A DNA stretch of 64,000 bases, taken from Azoarcus sp. DD4 (lineage in GTDB: Bacteria > Pseudomonadota > Gammaproteobacteria > Burkholderiales > Rhodocyclaceae). The notes beneath the pieces are model-generated. The model was not told where the DNA came from. It saw only the letters and a program-made list of their open reading frames with translations, and searched no databases. The stretch is taken from positions 2,852,001 through 2,916,000 of the forward strand of contig NZ_CP022958.1 of the NCBI RefSeq assembly GCF_006496635.1, read 5' to 3'. The position numbers and the translations under genes were made by a program. Below are positions 28,207 to 38,460 of this stretch, piece after piece. How positions within the stretch are numbered: the first letter of the stretch is position 1; each line of letters starts with the position of its first letter.

Positions 28207-28281
28207 TGGTGGGCGGTACTGGGATCGAACCAGTGACCCCTGCCGTGTGAAGGCAGTGCTCTACCGCTGAGCTAACCGCCC
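28207..28281 (-). tRNA. tRNA-Val (anticodon CAC), copy 2
   Basis: A 75-nt cloverleaf with encoded CCA. Acceptor GGGCGGT/ACCGCCC, D-arm GCTCAGCGGTAGAGC, anticodon stem CTGCC/GGCAG with loop TTCACAC (anticodon CAC), T-arm ACTGG-TTCGATC-CCAGT. It is identical over all 75 nt to the copy at 28331-28405. Confidence 0.95.
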
Positions 28282-28330
28282 ACGCATTGCGGTATTTGAA
28301 GCGCTTCGTCAAAGGGGTACACCAAATCGA

Positions 28331-28405
28331 TGGTGGGCGGTACTGGGATCGAACCAGTGACCCCTGCCGTGTGAAGGCAGTGCTCTACCGCTGAGCTAAC
28401 CGCCC
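28331..28405 (-). tRNA. tRNA-Val (anticodon CAC), copy 1
   Basis: A 75-nt tRNA with encoded CCA, identical to the copy 49 nt downstream. Anticodon loop TTCACAC reads GUG codons. The flanks of the two copies differ, so this is a true tandem duplication rather than a repeated read. Confidence 0.95.
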
Positions 28406-28502
28406 CTTTTGCGAAGAGGCCGAATTGTAGGAGGCCGATCATCGCGCGTCAAGAAGATGATTTCATCAACTCAGCGCGAACCAGCATCTACTTCCGGCAA
28501 AC

Positions 28503-28529
28503 AAAAGCCGGCAACCTACACCGGCTTTT
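28503..28529. terminator. Bidirectional-looking hairpin between tRNA-Val genes
   Basis: AAAAGCCGG and CCGGCTTTT are separated by nine nt. It lies nine nt after tRNA-Val(TAC) on the minus strand, so that tRNA may be terminated or processed separately from the two CAC copies. Confidence 0.65.
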
Positions 28530-28537
28530 GCTGAATC

Positions 28538-28613
28538 TGGTGGGTGCTGACGGGGTCGAACCGCCGACATTCGCCTTGTAAGGGCGACGCTCTACCAACT
28601 GAGCTAAGCACCC
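28538..28613 (-). tRNA. tRNA-Val (anticodon TAC)
   Basis: A 76-nt cloverleaf with encoded CCA. Acceptor GGGTGCT/AGCACCC, anticodon stem TCGCC/GGCGA with loop CTTACAA (anticodon TAC), T-arm GGCGG-TTCGACC-CCGTC. It is the first of three Val tRNAs and lies just downstream of hupB. Confidence 0.95.
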
Positions 28614-28650
28614 GCACCGGCCCGTTTGAAACCAGGCCAAAGCAAGCCCA

Positions 28651-28923
28651 TCAGTTTACTGCATCTTTCAGGCCTTTGCCAGCCCTGAATTTGGGTACTT
28701 GGGCAGCCTTGATCTTGATGCTCTTGCCGGTGCGGGGGTTACGGCCAGTGCGCGCTGCACGCTCGCCAACATAGAAGGTACCAAAACCAACCAGTGTGAC
28801 GGAGTCGTTCTTCTTGAGCGCCAACTTAACCGCTGCGATCGTGGCATCCAGCGCCTTGCCCGCCGACGCCTTGGACAGTTCGGCATCCTTGGCAATGACC
28901 TCAATCAGTTCTGATTTGTTCAC
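28651..28923 (-). CDS. hupB: DNA-binding protein HU (beta-type)
   Basis: A 90-residue HU. The start is [20 protein letters not shown], the beta-arm [18 protein letters not shown] with the RNPRTGK tip, and the end [14 protein letters not shown] chose the GTG at 28923, which has AAGGGGG about eight bases upstream and gives the standard length; the longer in-frame extension is 5' leader. HU bends and compacts DNA. It follows lon, as in E. coli, but has its own strong promoter. Confidence 0.95.
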   Translation of the reverse strand: MNKSELIEVIAKDAELSKASAGKALDATIAAVKLALKKNDSVTLVGFGTFYVGERAARTGRNPRTGKSIKIKAAQVPKFRAGKGLKDAVN

Positions 28924-29028
28924 GTAATACCCCCTTCTCGGATTGGATTGCGTTGGGTTGATCCCCGCAAAACCCAAGCACGACGCGGGGTTCAGAGCCA
29001 TTCCATGTGCGTTGCGAACTGCATGGAC

Positions 29029-29058
29029 GTTATAACGCGCCAAAAACAGACGTGTCAA
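29029..29058 (-). promoter_or_regulatory. hupB sigma70 promoter
   Basis: On the minus strand TTGACA (29053-29058) and TATAAC (29029-29034) are separated by 18 nt; TTATAA one base over gives a 17-nt spacer. It is nearly consensus, as expected for an abundant nucleoid protein. It leaves a leader of about 100 nt before the GTG. Confidence 0.82.
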
Positions 29059-29095
29059 GCCGTGCAACGCGCGTTTGCGCACTGCACGGCTTGAC
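29054..29095 (-). terminator. 13-bp inverted repeat between lon and hupB
   Basis: GTCAAGCCGTGCA (29054-29066) pairs perfectly with 29083-29095 around a 16-nt loop that holds a GCGC-GTTT-GCGC stem. It is 24 nt after the lon stop and, on the minus strand, is followed by ACGTCTGTTTTT. It may terminate lon transcription. It also shares bases with the hupB -35. Confidence 0.65.
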
Positions 29096-29119
29096 CGTTA
29101 CAAGGGAAGCGAGAAAAGC

Positions 29120-31540
29120 TCAGTGAGCGCGAAGATTCTGGGCGCCCAAGGCAGCGTCCTCTGTTTTGGTTCCGACTGCCCCGACATCCTGTTCTTCGGG
29201 AAGCGCTTCCGGTTTGCGCTCGAGTGCGAGCTCCAAAACCTGATCGATCCATTTGACCGGAACAATCTCAATTGCATTCTTGATATTGTCCGGGATTTCG
29301 GCCAGATCCTTGACGTTCTCCTCGGGAATCAGCGCCGACCGGATCCCGCCGCGGACGGCCGCCAGCAACTTTTCCTTGAGCCCGCCGATCGGTAGCACTT
29401 CACCGCGCAAGGTGATCTCACCCGTCATCGCCACATCGCAACGCACCGGAATGCCGGAGAGGACGGACACTAGCGCTGTCGAGATCGCGATGCCAGCGGA
29501 CGGACCGTCCTTCGGGATGGCCCCTTCGGGCAGGTGGATATGGAGATCGCTGTTCTGATAGAAATCGCCCTTGATGCCGAGCGAGCTCGCCCGCTTACGA
29601 ACGACCGACAGCGCAGCCTGGATCGACTCCTGCATGACCTCACCAAGCTTACCGGTAGTCATTATCTTGCCCTTGCCAGGCAAGGCAACGGCTTCGACCG
29701 TCAGGAGCTCACCACCGACCTCCGTCCAGGCGAGACCGGTCACCTGTCCGATCTGGTTTACCTTCTCGGCCATCCCGAAGCTGTACTTGCGCACGCCCAG
29801 GTACTTGTCGAGATTCTTGGCGTTGACCACGATCTTGCTCGAGCGCGCCTTGAGCACCAGGGATTTCACGACCTTGCGGCAAATCTTGGAGATCTCGCGC
29901 TCAAGGCTACGCACACCTGCCTCACGTGTGTAGTAACGGCAGACATCGCGCAGTGCTTCTTCGGTCACCGAGATCTCGTCGCGCTTGAGGCCATTGTTCT
30001 TGATCTGCTTCGGGAGCAGATAACGCTGGGCGATATTGACCTTCTCATCCTCCGTGTAACCGGACAGGCGGATCACTTCCATGCGATCGAGCAAGGGCGC
30101 CGGAACGTTCAGGGTATTCGCCGTAGCAACAAACATTACATCGGACAGATCGAAGTCGACTTCGATGTAGTGGTCCTGGAACGTATGGTTCTGCTCCGGA
30201 TCGAGCACTTCCAGCAAGGCGGACGACGGATCGCCCCGAAAATCCATTCCGAGCTTGTCCACCTCGTCGAGCAGGAACAGCGGATTCTTCACCCCGACCT
30301 TGCTCATATTCTGCAGGATCTTGCCAGGCATCGAACCGATATAGGTACGCCGGTGGCCGCGAATCTCGGCTTCATCGCGCACGCCCCCCAAGGCCATGCG
30401 CACGAACTTGCGGTTCGTCGCTTTGGCGATGGACTGGCCGAGCGAAGTCTTGCCTACACCCGGAGGACCGACCAAGCACAGAATGGGCGCCTTGACCTTG
30501 TCCACGCGTTGCTGGACCGCGAGATACTCAAGGATGCGTTCCTTGACGCGCTCCAGACCGTAATGGTCCTTGTCGAGCACCTTTTCGGCTTCAGCCAGAT
30601 CCTTGCTGACGCGCGACTTCTTCTTCCACGGCAGGCCGATCAGGGTCTCGATGTAGTTGCGCACGACGGTCGCCTCCGCGGACATCGGCGACATCAGGCG
30701 CAGCTTCTTGAACTCGGCCTGGGCCTTGGCCAAGGCTTCCTTCGGCATGCCGGAGGCCTTGATCTTCTTGTCCATCTCTTCGAGGTCAGCGCCTTCCTCG
30801 CCTTCCCCGAGCTCTTTCTGAATTGCCTTGACCTGCTCGTTGAGGTAGTACTCTCGCTGGCTCTTCTCCATCTGCCGCTTTACGCGACCGCGGATGCGCT
30901 TTTCAACCTGGAGAATGTCGAGTTCGGTTTCGAGCTGGGTCAGCAGCTTGTCCAGCCGCTCGCCGGTGTCGAACATTTCGAGCACTTCCTGCTTCTGCTC
31001 GAGCTTAAGCGGCAGATGTGCGGCGATGGTATCGGCAAGCCGACCCGGCTCCTCGATACCGGCGAGCGAAGTCAAGATTTCCGGCGGAATCTTCTTGTTC
31101 AGCTTAACGTACTGGTCGAACTGGGCGATGATCGCGCGACGCATCGCTTCGACCTCGTTGTTGTCGACTTCCGGCACCGGAATCGGCGTTGCCTTGGCGA
31201 CAAACAGTTGGCGCAGATCCTCGACCGAGTCGATACGCGCGCGCTGCACGCCTTCGACCAGAACCTTGATCGTGCCATCCGGCAACTTGAGCATCTGGAG
31301 GATGTTGGCGACGCAGCCGATCGAGTAGAGATCCTCGATGCTGGGCTCATCCTTGGCAGCGGACTTCTGCGCCACCAACAGGATGCTCTTGCTCGCCTCC
31401 ATGGCATTTTCCAGCGCCTTGATCGACTTCGGACGGCCGACGAACAGCGGAATGACCATGTGCGGGAACACCACTACGTCCCTAAGCGGAAGCAGTGGCA
31501 GTTCCATTTGTTCGTTGGGGAGGTCAAGGGGACCCGACAT
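29120..31540 (-). CDS. lon: ATP-dependent protease Lon
   Basis: An 806-residue LonA. The N-domain begins [20 protein letters not shown], Walker A is [15 protein letters not shown], Walker [12 protein letters not shown], and the catalytic dyad is Ser in [10 protein letters not shown] and Lys in [10 protein letters not shown]. It degrades misfolded and regulatory proteins. I prefer the ATG at 31540 ([11 protein letters not shown]): AAGGAA lies just upstream, and the longer start at 31573 would fall within a sigma32-like -10. It is third in clpP-clpX-lon. Confidence 0.95.
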   Translation of the reverse strand: MSGPLDLPNEQMELPLLPLRDVVVFPHMVIPLFVGRPKSIKALENAMEASKSILLVAQKSAAKDEPSIEDLYSIGCVANILQMLKLPDGTIKVLVEGVQRARIDSVEDLRQLFVAKATPIPVPEVDNNEVEAMRRAIIAQFDQYVKLNKKIPPEILTSLAGIEEPGRLADTIAAHLPLKLEQKQEVLEMFDTGERLDKLLTQLETELDILQVEKRIRGRVKRQMEKSQREYYLNEQVKAIQKELGEGEEGADLEEMDKKIKASGMPKEALAKAQAEFKKLRLMSPMSAEATVVRNYIETLIGLPWKKKSRVSKDLAEAEKVLDKDHYGLERVKERILEYLAVQQRVDKVKAPILCLVGPPGVGKTSLGQSIAKATNRKFVRMALGGVRDEAEIRGHRRTYIGSMPGKILQNMSKVGVKNPLFLLDEVDKLGMDFRGDPSSALLEVLDPEQNHTFQDHYIEVDFDLSDVMFVATANTLNVPAPLLDRMEVIRLSGYTEDEKVNIAQRYLLPKQIKNNGLKRDEISVTEEALRDVCRYYTREAGVRSLEREISKICRKVVKSLVLKARSSKIVVNAKNLDKYLGVRKYSFGMAEKVNQIGQVTGLAWTEVGGELLTVEAVALPGKGKIMTTGKLGEVMQESIQAALSVVRKRASSLGIKGDFYQNSDLHIHLPEGAIPKDGPSAGIAISTALVSVLSGIPVRCDVAMTGEITLRGEVLPIGGLKEKLLAAVRGGIRSALIPEENVKDLAEIPDNIKNAIEIVPVKWIDQVLELALERKPEALPEEQDVGAVGTKTEDAALGAQNLRAH

Positions 31541-31562
31541 TTTCAGTTTCCTTGCGAGTTTA

Positions 31563-31586
31563 GTCATGCCCATATGCGGGCATGAC
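31563..31586 (-). repeat. 9-bp inverted repeat in the clpX-lon gap
   Basis: GTCATGCCC (31563-31571) and GGGCATGAC (31578-31586) are perfect complements around a 6-nt loop. The repeat covers the putative lon -10 and start region, so it could be an operator or a leader hairpin. It is not a terminator, as no T-run follows. Confidence 0.6.
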
Positions 31587-31599
31587 CTGGAAATTCAAG
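31572..31599 (-). promoter_or_regulatory. Putative sigma32 (heat-shock) promoter of lon
   Basis: On the minus strand CTTGAA (31594-31599), 14 nt, CCGCATAT (31572-31579). This compares with the sigma32 consensus CTTGAA and CCCCATNT and has one mismatch in the -10. The start point would be about 25 nt before the chosen lon ATG. Confidence 0.65.
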
Positions 31600-31617
31600 C
31601 GGCGGGTTGAACCGGTC

Positions 31618-32886
31618 TTAGTTTGAACCGGAGACTTTCGGTTGCTCTGCGTAAATCAGCAGAGGCTTGCTTCCTTCCTCGATGCTAGCTTCGTCGACGA
31701 CAACCTTCTCCACGCCATCCATCTGCGGCAGGTCGTACATGATGTCCAGCAAGGCCGCCTCAAGAATCGACCGAAGACCGCGCGCGCCCGTCTTCCGGCG
31801 GATGGCCTTGCGTGCCACCGCATGCAGCGCAGCCGGCCGGATTTCAAGGTCGACCCCTTCCATAGCAAAGAGTTTCTGATATTGCTTGACCAGGGCGTTC
31901 TTCGGCTCGATAAGAATCTGGATCAGTGCGTCTTCATCCAGTTCCTGCAGCGTTGCCACCACAGGCAGGCGGCCGACGAATTCCGGGATCAGGCCGAACT
32001 TGACGAGATCCTCCGGCTCGACCTGACGGAAGGTTTCGGTGAGGTTCTTGCCCTGGCGGCTCTTGACCTCGGCGCCGAAGCCGATCCCCATTTTCTCGGT
32101 GCGATTACGAATGACCTTATCCAGGCCGTCGAAAGCGCCGCCGCAGATAAACAACACGTTGGTGGTGTCGACCTGGATGAAATCCTGATTGGGATGTTTG
32201 CGACCACCCTGCGGCGGGATCGAGGCTATGGTGCCTTCGATCAGCTTCAGCAGCGCCTGCTGAACGCCCTCGCCCGACACATCGCGCGTGATGGACGGGT
32301 TATCCGACTTGCGCGAAATCTTGTCGATCTCGTCGATATAGACAATGCCCTGCTGCGCCTTCTCGACGTCGTAGTCACACTTCTGCAGTAGCTTCTGGAT
32401 GATGTTCTCGACGTCCTCGCCCACGTAGCCGGCCTCGGTCAGCGTCGTTGCGTCGGCCATCACGAACGGAACGTTGAGCAGGCGCGCCAAGGTCTGCGCC
32501 AGCAGGGTCTTGCCCGAACCGGTCGGGCCGATCAGCAGGATGTTCGACTTCGACAGCTCGACCTCATCCTGGCGACCGCTCAAGTGCCGCAGGCGCTTGT
32601 AGTGGTTGTAAACCGCAACAGACAAGTTGCGCTTGGCCTGGGCCTGACCGATGACGTACTGGTCGAGAATCTGGCAGATCTCGTGCGGCGTCGGTAACTT
32701 GCCCTTGACGCCCTCCGCTTCGACGGTGCCCGCGATCTCATCACGGATGATGTCGTTGCACAGCTCGATGCACTCGTCGCAGATGAAGACGGACGGCCCT
32801 GCGATAAGCTTGCGCACCTCGTGCTGGCTCTTGCCACAAAACGAGCAGTAAAGCAGCTTTTCGCCGCCCGTCTTCTTTTCCGTCAT
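31618..32886 (-). CDS. clpX: ClpX ATPase/unfoldase of ClpXP
   Basis: A 422-residue ClpX. The N-terminal C4 zinc domain is [12 protein letters not shown]...[11 protein letters not shown]; Walker [16 protein letters not shown], Walker [14 protein letters not shown], and the ClpP-contacting IGF-type loop region lies at [11 protein letters not shown]. It unfolds substrates and feeds ClpP. It is 17 nt downstream of clpP and followed by lon with a 77-nt gap that carries a separate promoter. Confidence 0.97.
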   Translation of the reverse strand: MTEKKTGGEKLLYCSFCGKSQHEVRKLIAGPSVFICDECIELCNDIIRDEIAGTVEAEGVKGKLPTPHEICQILDQYVIGQAQAKRNLSVAVYNHYKRLRHLSGRQDEVELSKSNILLIGPTGSGKTLLAQTLARLLNVPFVMADATTLTEAGYVGEDVENIIQKLLQKCDYDVEKAQQGIVYIDEIDKISRKSDNPSITRDVSGEGVQQALLKLIEGTIASIPPQGGRKHPNQDFIQVDTTNVLFICGGAFDGLDKVIRNRTEKMGIGFGAEVKSRQGKNLTETFRQVEPEDLVKFGLIPEFVGRLPVVATLQELDEDALIQILIEPKNALVKQYQKLFAMEGVDLEIRPAALHAVARKAIRRKTGARGLRSILEAALLDIMYDLPQMDGVEKVVVDEASIEEGSKPLLIYAEQPKVSGSN

Positions 32887-32903
32887 TTTCTGGTTCTCCT
32901 GTT

Positions 32904-33542
32904 TCAGGTATCGGCGCGGCTCGTCAGGACCTTGTCGACCAGCCCGTACTCCACGGCCGCGGTTGCGGACATGAAATTGTCGCGATCGGTGTCCTTCTCG
33001 ATCTGCTCCACCGTCTGGCCGGTGTGCTTGGCCAGCATGCCGTTGAGACGTTCACGCAGATACAGGATTTCCCGAGCATGGATCTCGATGTCGGAAGCCT
33101 GGCCCTGGAAGCCGCCCAGCGGCTGATGGATCATCACCCGGGAGTTGGGCAGGCAGAAACGCTTGCCCTTCTCGCCCGCTGCCAGCAGGAAAGCGCCCAT
33201 GCTCGCCGCCTGGCCAATGCACAGTGTGCTGACGTGCGGCTTGATGAACTGCATGGTGTCGTAGATCGCCATGCCAGCCGTCACCGAACCGCCCGGCGAG
33301 TTGATGTAGAAGTAGATGTCCTTGTCCGGATTCTCGGACTCAAGGAACAGCAATTGCGCGACGATGAGGTTCGCGGTGACATCGTTCACCGGACCAACGA
33401 GGAACACCACGCGCTCTTTGAGAAGACGCGAGTAAATGTCATAAGAACGTTCGCCGCGGCCGCTCTGTTCAACTACCATCGGGATCAGGCCGAGGCCGAC
33501 CGGCTCCCATGCGCTGCTGTGCTGTGGTGTTCCGTTGTTCAT
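32904..33542 (-). CDS. clpP: ClpP protease subunit
   Basis: A 212-residue serine protease. The catalytic Ser is in [11 protein letters not shown], His in [13 protein letters not shown], and Asp further on in DTDRDNFM. The start [12 protein letters not shown] leads into a short propeptide before [19 protein letters not shown]. It is 17 nt after tig, in the tig-clpP-clpX order typical of proteobacteria. Confidence 0.97.
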   Translation of the reverse strand: MNNGTPQHSSAWEPVGLGLIPMVVEQSGRGERSYDIYSRLLKERVVFLVGPVNDVTANLIVAQLLFLESENPDKDIYFYINSPGGSVTAGMAIYDTMQFIKPHVSTLCIGQAASMGAFLLAAGEKGKRFCLPNSRVMIHQPLGGFQGQASDIEIHAREILYLRERLNGMLAKHTGQTVEQIEKDTDRDNFMSATAAVEYGLVDKVLTSRADT

Positions 33543-33559
33543 GGTCTCTCTTCCGTGGG

Positions 33560-34873
33560 TTATGCAGCGTTGCCCATCAGTTCGTCAAAAGCGATCGCCT
33601 TGTCGCTCGCCTGAGCCTTGGACAGCACCCAGTTCACGACGTTGTCTTCGATCACCACCGCTTCGGCCTGCGCCAGCCGCTCGGGCTGCGCGTAGTACCA
33701 GCGCACCAGCTCCGAGGGATCTTCGTAGCTTTGCGCCATCTCTTCAACCAAGGCACGGATCTGTTCCGGCTTGGCGTGCAACTCGTTGCCCTTCACCAGC
33801 TCTGCCATGATCAGGCCCAACTTCACCCGACGCATCGCCTGATCGCCGAACCAGGCCGGCTCTACCGGAATGTTCTTCGTATCCATTCCGCGCGCGGCCA
33901 GGTCACGCTTGGCGTTCTCCGCCAACTGCCCTGCTTCGGCCTCGACCAGCGCCTTCGGCACTTCGATCGGGGTGACCGCCAGCAGCGCGTCCATCACCTG
34001 TTCCTTCACCTTCGCCTGGATGCGGCGCTTCACTTCGCGCTCCAGGTTCGCCTTCACTTCCTCGCGCAGCTTGGCGACCTCGCCATCTGCAACGCCCAGC
34101 GCCTTGGCGAAATCGGCATCGACTTCCGGCAACTTGGGCGCTTCCACCTTCTTGACGGTGATTTCGAACTGCACCGCCTGCCCCGCCAGATGCTTGGCGT
34201 GGTAATCGTCCGGGAAGGTCATGTCGAAGGTCTTGGTCGCGCCCACCGTCAGGCCGAGCACCGCCGCTTCGAAATCCTTCAGCATCGAACCTGCACCAAG
34301 CACGAACGGGAAGTCTTCCGCCTGCCCGCCTTCGAACAACTCGCCATCCTTGCGACCAGCGAAGTCAATCACCACGCGATCACCGTCTTCAGCCGCTCGA
34401 TCTGTCGCTTCGAACGTGGTGCGCTGCTTGCGGAGGACGTCGATCGTCTTGTCGACCTCAGCATCGCCCACGGTCAGCGCCGGACGCTCGATCGTCTGCG
34501 CCGACAGGTCGCCCGGCACGACTTCCGGGTAAACCTCGAAGACCGCACTGAACTCCAGTGCCCCCTCGCTACCGGACTCCTTCGGCTCGATGCGCGGGTA
34601 ACCAGCAACACGCAAGTTCTGTTCCCGGATCTTTTCACCGAATGCACGTTCCACGGCAGCACCGATCGCCTCGGAACGCGCTTGTGGGCCGTAGGTCTGG
34701 GCGACGATCTTCATCGGCACCTTACCGGGACGGAAACCCGGCATCTTTACGGTGCGGGCCATACGCTTGAGGCGGGATTCCACATCCTTGTCGATCTCCG
34801 CAACGGCGACGGCCATGTCGATACGGCGCTCGAGCGCGTTCAGCGGGCTCTGGATTTCCTGGTTGGTCTGCAT
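33560..34873 (-). CDS. tig: Trigger factor (ribosome-associated chaperone)
   Basis: A 437-residue Tig. The ribosome-binding domain has [18 protein letters not shown] (family GFRxGKxP signature, about 46-60). The FKBP-type PPIase domain (about 165-245) contains [18 protein letters not shown], and the C-terminal chaperone domain follows. It receives nascent chains at the ribosome. It is first of the tig-clpP-clpX-lon block. A plausible extended -10 lies at 34988-34993. Confidence 0.96.
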   Translation of the reverse strand: MQTNQEIQSPLNALERRIDMAVAVAEIDKDVESRLKRMARTVKMPGFRPGKVPMKIVAQTYGPQARSEAIGAAVERAFGEKIREQNLRVAGYPRIEPKESGSEGALEFSAVFEVYPEVVPGDLSAQTIERPALTVGDAEVDKTIDVLRKQRTTFEATDRAAEDGDRVVIDFAGRKDGELFEGGQAEDFPFVLGAGSMLKDFEAAVLGLTVGATKTFDMTFPDDYHAKHLAGQAVQFEITVKKVEAPKLPEVDADFAKALGVADGEVAKLREEVKANLEREVKRRIQAKVKEQVMDALLAVTPIEVPKALVEAEAGQLAENAKRDLAARGMDTKNIPVEPAWFGDQAMRRVKLGLIMAELVKGNELHAKPEQIRALVEEMAQSYEDPSELVRWYYAQPERLAQAEAVVIEDNVVNWVLSKAQASDKAIAFDELMGNAA

Positions 34874-35208
34874 TAAAACGATCCTGAGAAGTCAAAAAAG
34901 TACTGCCGTCACGGCCACTTATCACCACCTGAAAACCGGACTGCCAGCGGTTTTGCGGCCTAACGGACGTGTTGCGCGAAAATCCGGATTCTAGCACAGC
35001 CCCCCCACCTTCCTTCCAGAGCCATCCAGGGTCGAGAATGCACCGCGTGTAGTGAAAAATTGCATGCCGGAACGCGGAACTCGCATCGCTGCAAGGCTCT
35101 CTGATGGAGTGACCAATGCCCACGAGGGGTTAGTCGCTGCGACTTGCCGGTCTTTCGTGACGTACCCGCTTCGGGTCGGATCGACCCGCCTTGGAAGGAG
35201 GTTTTCCG
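34874..35208. other. Divergent intergenic region between tig and prkA
   Basis: A 335-nt non-coding stretch. On the minus side, TGCTAGAAT (-10 TAGAAT, 34988-34993) is a candidate extended -10 for tig, with no good -35. On the plus side, a CGGGTCG-GAT-CGACCCG hairpin (35172-35188) sits five nt before the strong GGAAGGAGG ribosome binding site of prkA. I find no convincing sigma54 or sigma32 site for prkA. Confidence 0.5.
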
Positions 35209-37131
35209 ATGAGCATCTTCAACGCCTATCAGGCACGTTTCGAAGCAGCACGCGAAGAAGAGATGTCGATTCAGGAATACCTGGAGCTGTGCCGTACCGA
35301 CCGCTCCGCGTACGCGACGGCTGCCGAACGCATGCTGATGGCGATCGGCGAGCCGGAGCTGGTCGACACCCGACTGGATCCACGTCTGTCGCGCATCTTT
35401 TCGAACAAGGTGCTGAAGCTCTATCCAGCTTTCCGCGACTTCTACGGGATGGAAGAGGTGATCGAGCACATCGTGTCATATTTCCGACACGCAGCTCAGG
35501 GGCTGGAGGAAAAGAAACAGATCCTCTACCTGCTTGGTCCGGTTGGCGGCGGCAAGTCCTCGCTGGCCGAGAAGCTGAAGAGCCTGATCGAGAAAGTGCC
35601 TTTCTATGCGATCAAGGACTCGCCGGTACACGAATCGCCGCTGGGGCTGTTCGACGTCGAAGAGGACGGCCGAATTCTCGAGGACGACTACGGCATCCAG
35701 CGTCGCTACCTCAACACCATCATGAGTCCGTGGGCAGTCAAGCGGCTGCACGAGTTCAATGGCGACATCACCAAGTTCCGCGTGATCAAGCTCAATCCTT
35801 CGGTACTGCGGCAAGTTGCCGTCGCCAAGACCGAACCGGGTGACGAGAACAACCAGGACATCTCCTCGCTGGTCGGCAAGATCGACATCCGCATGCTTGA
35901 GCAGTACTCGCAGGACGACCCCGACGCCTACAGCTACTCTGGCGGGCTGTGCCTTGCCAACCGCGGCTTGCTCGAATTCGTCGAAATGTTCAAGGCGCCC
36001 ATCAAGGTGCTGCACCCCTTGCTGACGGCGACCCAGGAAGGCAACTACAAGGGCACGGAAGGCTTTGGCGCGATCCCGTTCGACGGCATCGTGATGGCCC
36101 ACTCGAACGAGTCCGAATGGGTCGCCTTCAAGAACAACAAGAACAACGAGGCGTTCCTCGACCGGATCTACACCGTCAAGGTTCCGTATTGCCTGCGGAT
36201 GTCCGATGAAATTCGTATCTACGACAAGTTGCTTGCCCACAGCTCCTTGTCGGAGGCGCCCTGCGCGCCGGACACTTTGAAGATGATGGCGCAGTTCTCG
36301 GTACTATCCCGGCTCAAGGAGCCTGAGAACTCGAGCATCTATTCCAAGATGCGGGTGTACGACGGCGAGAACCTCAAGGATACCGACCCCAAGGCGAAGA
36401 GCTACCAGGAATACCGCGACTACGCCGGCGTAGATGAAGGCATGACCGGCCTATCCACCCGCTTCGCCTTCAAGGTGCTGTCGAAGGTGTTCAACTTCGA
36501 TCACCGCGAAGTTGCGGCCAACCCTGTGCACCTGATGTACGTACTCGAACAGCAGATCGAACAGGAACAGTATCCACCGGAAACCGAAGCGCGTTACATG
36601 GGCTACATCAAGGAATTCCTTGCGCCGCGCTATGCCGAATTCATCGGCAAGGAAATCCAGACTGCTTACCTCGAAAGCTATTCGGAATACGGTCAGAACA
36701 TCTTCGACCGTTATGTGATCTACGCCGACTTCTGGATCCAGGACCAGGAATTCCGCGACCCGAACACCGGCGAAATCCTGGATCGTTCAGCCCTGAACGA
36801 CGAACTCGAAAAAATCGAGAAACCGGCGGGCATCAGCAATCCCAAGGACTTCCGTAACGAGGTGGTGAATTTCGTGCTGCGCGCCCGCGCGAAGAACGAA
36901 GGCCGCAATCCGAGCTGGACGTCTTACGAGAAGCTGCGTGCCGTCATCGAGAAGAAGATGTTCTCCAATACCGAAGATCTGCTGCCCGTGATCAGCTTCA
37001 ACGCCAAGGCCAGCGCAGACGAGCAGAAGAAGCACCAGGACTTCGTCGATCGCATGATCGAGAAGGGATATACCGAAAAGCAGGTTCGCCTCTTGTGTGA
37101 ATGGTACCTGCGCGTCAGAAAGTCGTCGTAA
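35209..37131 (+). CDS. prkA: PrkA family serine protein kinase (YeaG-like)
   Basis: A 640-residue PrkA/YeaG. The N-terminal AAA-type part has Walker A GPVGGGKSSLAEKL (about 113-126); the C-terminal half carries the PrkA domain (YAGVDEGMTGLSTRFAFKVL). Homologues act in stress and stationary-phase physiology and form an operon with yeaH and spoVR. The ATG at 35209 has GGAAGGAGG eight bases upstream. It is 60 nt upstream of the yeaH homologue and likely first in the operon. Confidence 0.93.
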   Translation: MSIFNAYQARFEAAREEEMSIQEYLELCRTDRSAYATAAERMLMAIGEPELVDTRLDPRLSRIFSNKVLKLYPAFRDFYGMEEVIEHIVSYFRHAAQGLEEKKQILYLLGPVGGGKSSLAEKLKSLIEKVPFYAIKDSPVHESPLGLFDVEEDGRILEDDYGIQRRYLNTIMSPWAVKRLHEFNGDITKFRVIKLNPSVLRQVAVAKTEPGDENNQDISSLVGKIDIRMLEQYSQDDPDAYSYSGGLCLANRGLLEFVEMFKAPIKVLHPLLTATQEGNYKGTEGFGAIPFDGIVMAHSNESEWVAFKNNKNNEAFLDRIYTVKVPYCLRMSDEIRIYDKLLAHSSLSEAPCAPDTLKMMAQFSVLSRLKEPENSSIYSKMRVYDGENLKDTDPKAKSYQEYRDYAGVDEGMTGLSTRFAFKVLSKVFNFDHREVAANPVHLMYVLEQQIEQEQYPPETEARYMGYIKEFLAPRYAEFIGKEIQTAYLESYSEYGQNIFDRYVIYADFWIQDQEFRDPNTGEILDRSALNDELEKIEKPAGISNPKDFRNEVVNFVLRARAKNEGRNPSWTSYEKLRAVIEKKMFSNTEDLLPVISFNAKASADEQKKHQDFVDRMIEKGYTEKQVRLLCEWYLRVRKSS

Positions 37132-37191
37132 GAGTGCGAAGCCCCGCCTGCCGCACCATGCCGGTGCGGCAGCACCCACCGAGGAGGAGGC

Positions 37192-38460
37192 ATGGTCCGC
37201 ATCATCGACAGACGCTTCGACAGCAAGAACAAGAGCGCGGTCAACCGCCAGCGTTTCGTGCGGCGGTTCAAACAACAGATCCGCAAGGCGGTTTCCGAGG
37301 CGATTCAAGGCCGCTCCATACGTGACCTCGACAACGGCGAGCAAGTCTCCATTCCCGCCCGCGATCTCGCCGAGCCGCACTTCCAGCACGGCAAGGGCGG
37401 CATCTGGGAACAGGTATATGCGGGCAACGACCAGTTCTCCGGCGGGGATCTGATCAACCGGCCGCTGGGCGGCGGGTCGGGCGGTTCGGGCAGCGGCAAG
37501 GCGAGCAACGAGGGCGAAGGCGAGGACGACTTTGTCTTCCAGCTCTCGCGCGAGGAATTCCTCGACATTTTCTTCGACGACCTGGCCCTGCCCAACCTCG
37601 TGCGCACACAGCTCGCGCGCATCACGGACTTCAAGACCCAGCGCGCCGGCTTCACCTCCAGTGGCGTGCCGGCCAACATCAACATCGTGCGTTCCATGCG
37701 TGGTGCACTTGGCCGTCGGCTCGCACTGGGGTCTCCTTACAACACCCGGCTGCGGGAATTGCAAAAAGAACTGGACGAGGCTCTTCTCCGTTTCGGCGAC
37801 GGTAGCGACGAGGTGCGCGCACTGCGCGACGAGATCGGCAAGCTACGGGTGAAGATCGAGAGCATTCCTTTCATCGACAGCTTCGACCTGCGCTACAACA
37901 ACCGTATCAAGGTACCGCAGCCGACCACGCAGGCCGTGATGTTCTGCGTGATGGACGTTTCCGGCTCGATGGACGAGGAGAAGAAGGCGACTGCCAAACG
38001 CTTCTTCATGCTGCTCTACCTCTTTCTCAATCGTACCTACGAGCACATCGACGTTGTCTTCATCCGCCATCACACCGTCGCCAAGGAGACCGACGAGGAC
38101 GAGTTCTTCCACTCTCGCGAATCCGGCGGCACGGTGGTATCGAGCGCGCTCAACCTGATGCGTGACGTGATCCGCGAACGTTACGCCGGCGGCCAGTGGA
38201 ACATTTATGGTGCCCAGGCTTCGGACGGCGATAACTGGGACAACGATTCGCCGATCTGCAAGGACGTGCTCGGCAACGACATCCTGCCCTGGTGCCAGTA
38301 CTTCGCCTACATCGAAATCACTCCGGGAGAGCCTCAGAACCTCTGGCGGGAGTACGAGAAGCTGCAAGGCTTCCATACCAACTTCGCCATGCAGCGCATC
38401 GAGAAGCCGGCCGACATCTATCCGGTATTCAGAGAACTCTTCAAGAAGACCCTCGCATGA
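37192..38460 (+). CDS. yeaH: YeaH/DUF444 family protein (UPF0229)
   Basis: A 422-residue DUF444 protein. The start is MVRIIDRRFDSKNKSAVNRQ. A low-complexity Gly/Ser linker is near 92-103, and a VWA-like domain has a MIDAS-type motif in VMFCVMDVSGSMDEEKK (about 242-258). It partners with PrkA and SpoVR; the biochemical role is unknown. GAGGAGG precedes the ATG. Its stop overlaps the spoVR start by four bases. Confidence 0.93.
   Translation: MVRIIDRRFDSKNKSAVNRQRFVRRFKQQIRKAVSEAIQGRSIRDLDNGEQVSIPARDLAEPHFQHGKGGIWEQVYAGNDQFSGGDLINRPLGGGSGGSGSGKASNEGEGEDDFVFQLSREEFLDIFFDDLALPNLVRTQLARITDFKTQRAGFTSSGVPANINIVRSMRGALGRRLALGSPYNTRLRELQKELDEALLRFGDGSDEVRALRDEIGKLRVKIESIPFIDSFDLRYNNRIKVPQPTTQAVMFCVMDVSGSMDEEKKATAKRFFMLLYLFLNRTYEHIDVVFIRHHTVAKETDEDEFFHSRESGGTVVSSALNLMRDVIRERYAGGQWNIYGAQASDGDNWDNDSPICKDVLGNDILPWCQYFAYIEITPGEPQNLWREYEKLQGFHTNFAMQRIEKPADIYPVFRELFKKTLA

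Noticed and set aside
28207..28405. Assembly duplication of tRNA-Val(CAC)
   Set aside because: The flanks of the two copies differ, so a genuine tandem gene pair is more likely.
29534..31585. 683-codon open frame antisense to lon
   Set aside because: Shadow frame; lon has every expected motif on the minus strand.
35041..35208. Sigma54 promoter for prkA
   Set aside because: TTGCA at about 35060 lacks the GG at the required -24 position.
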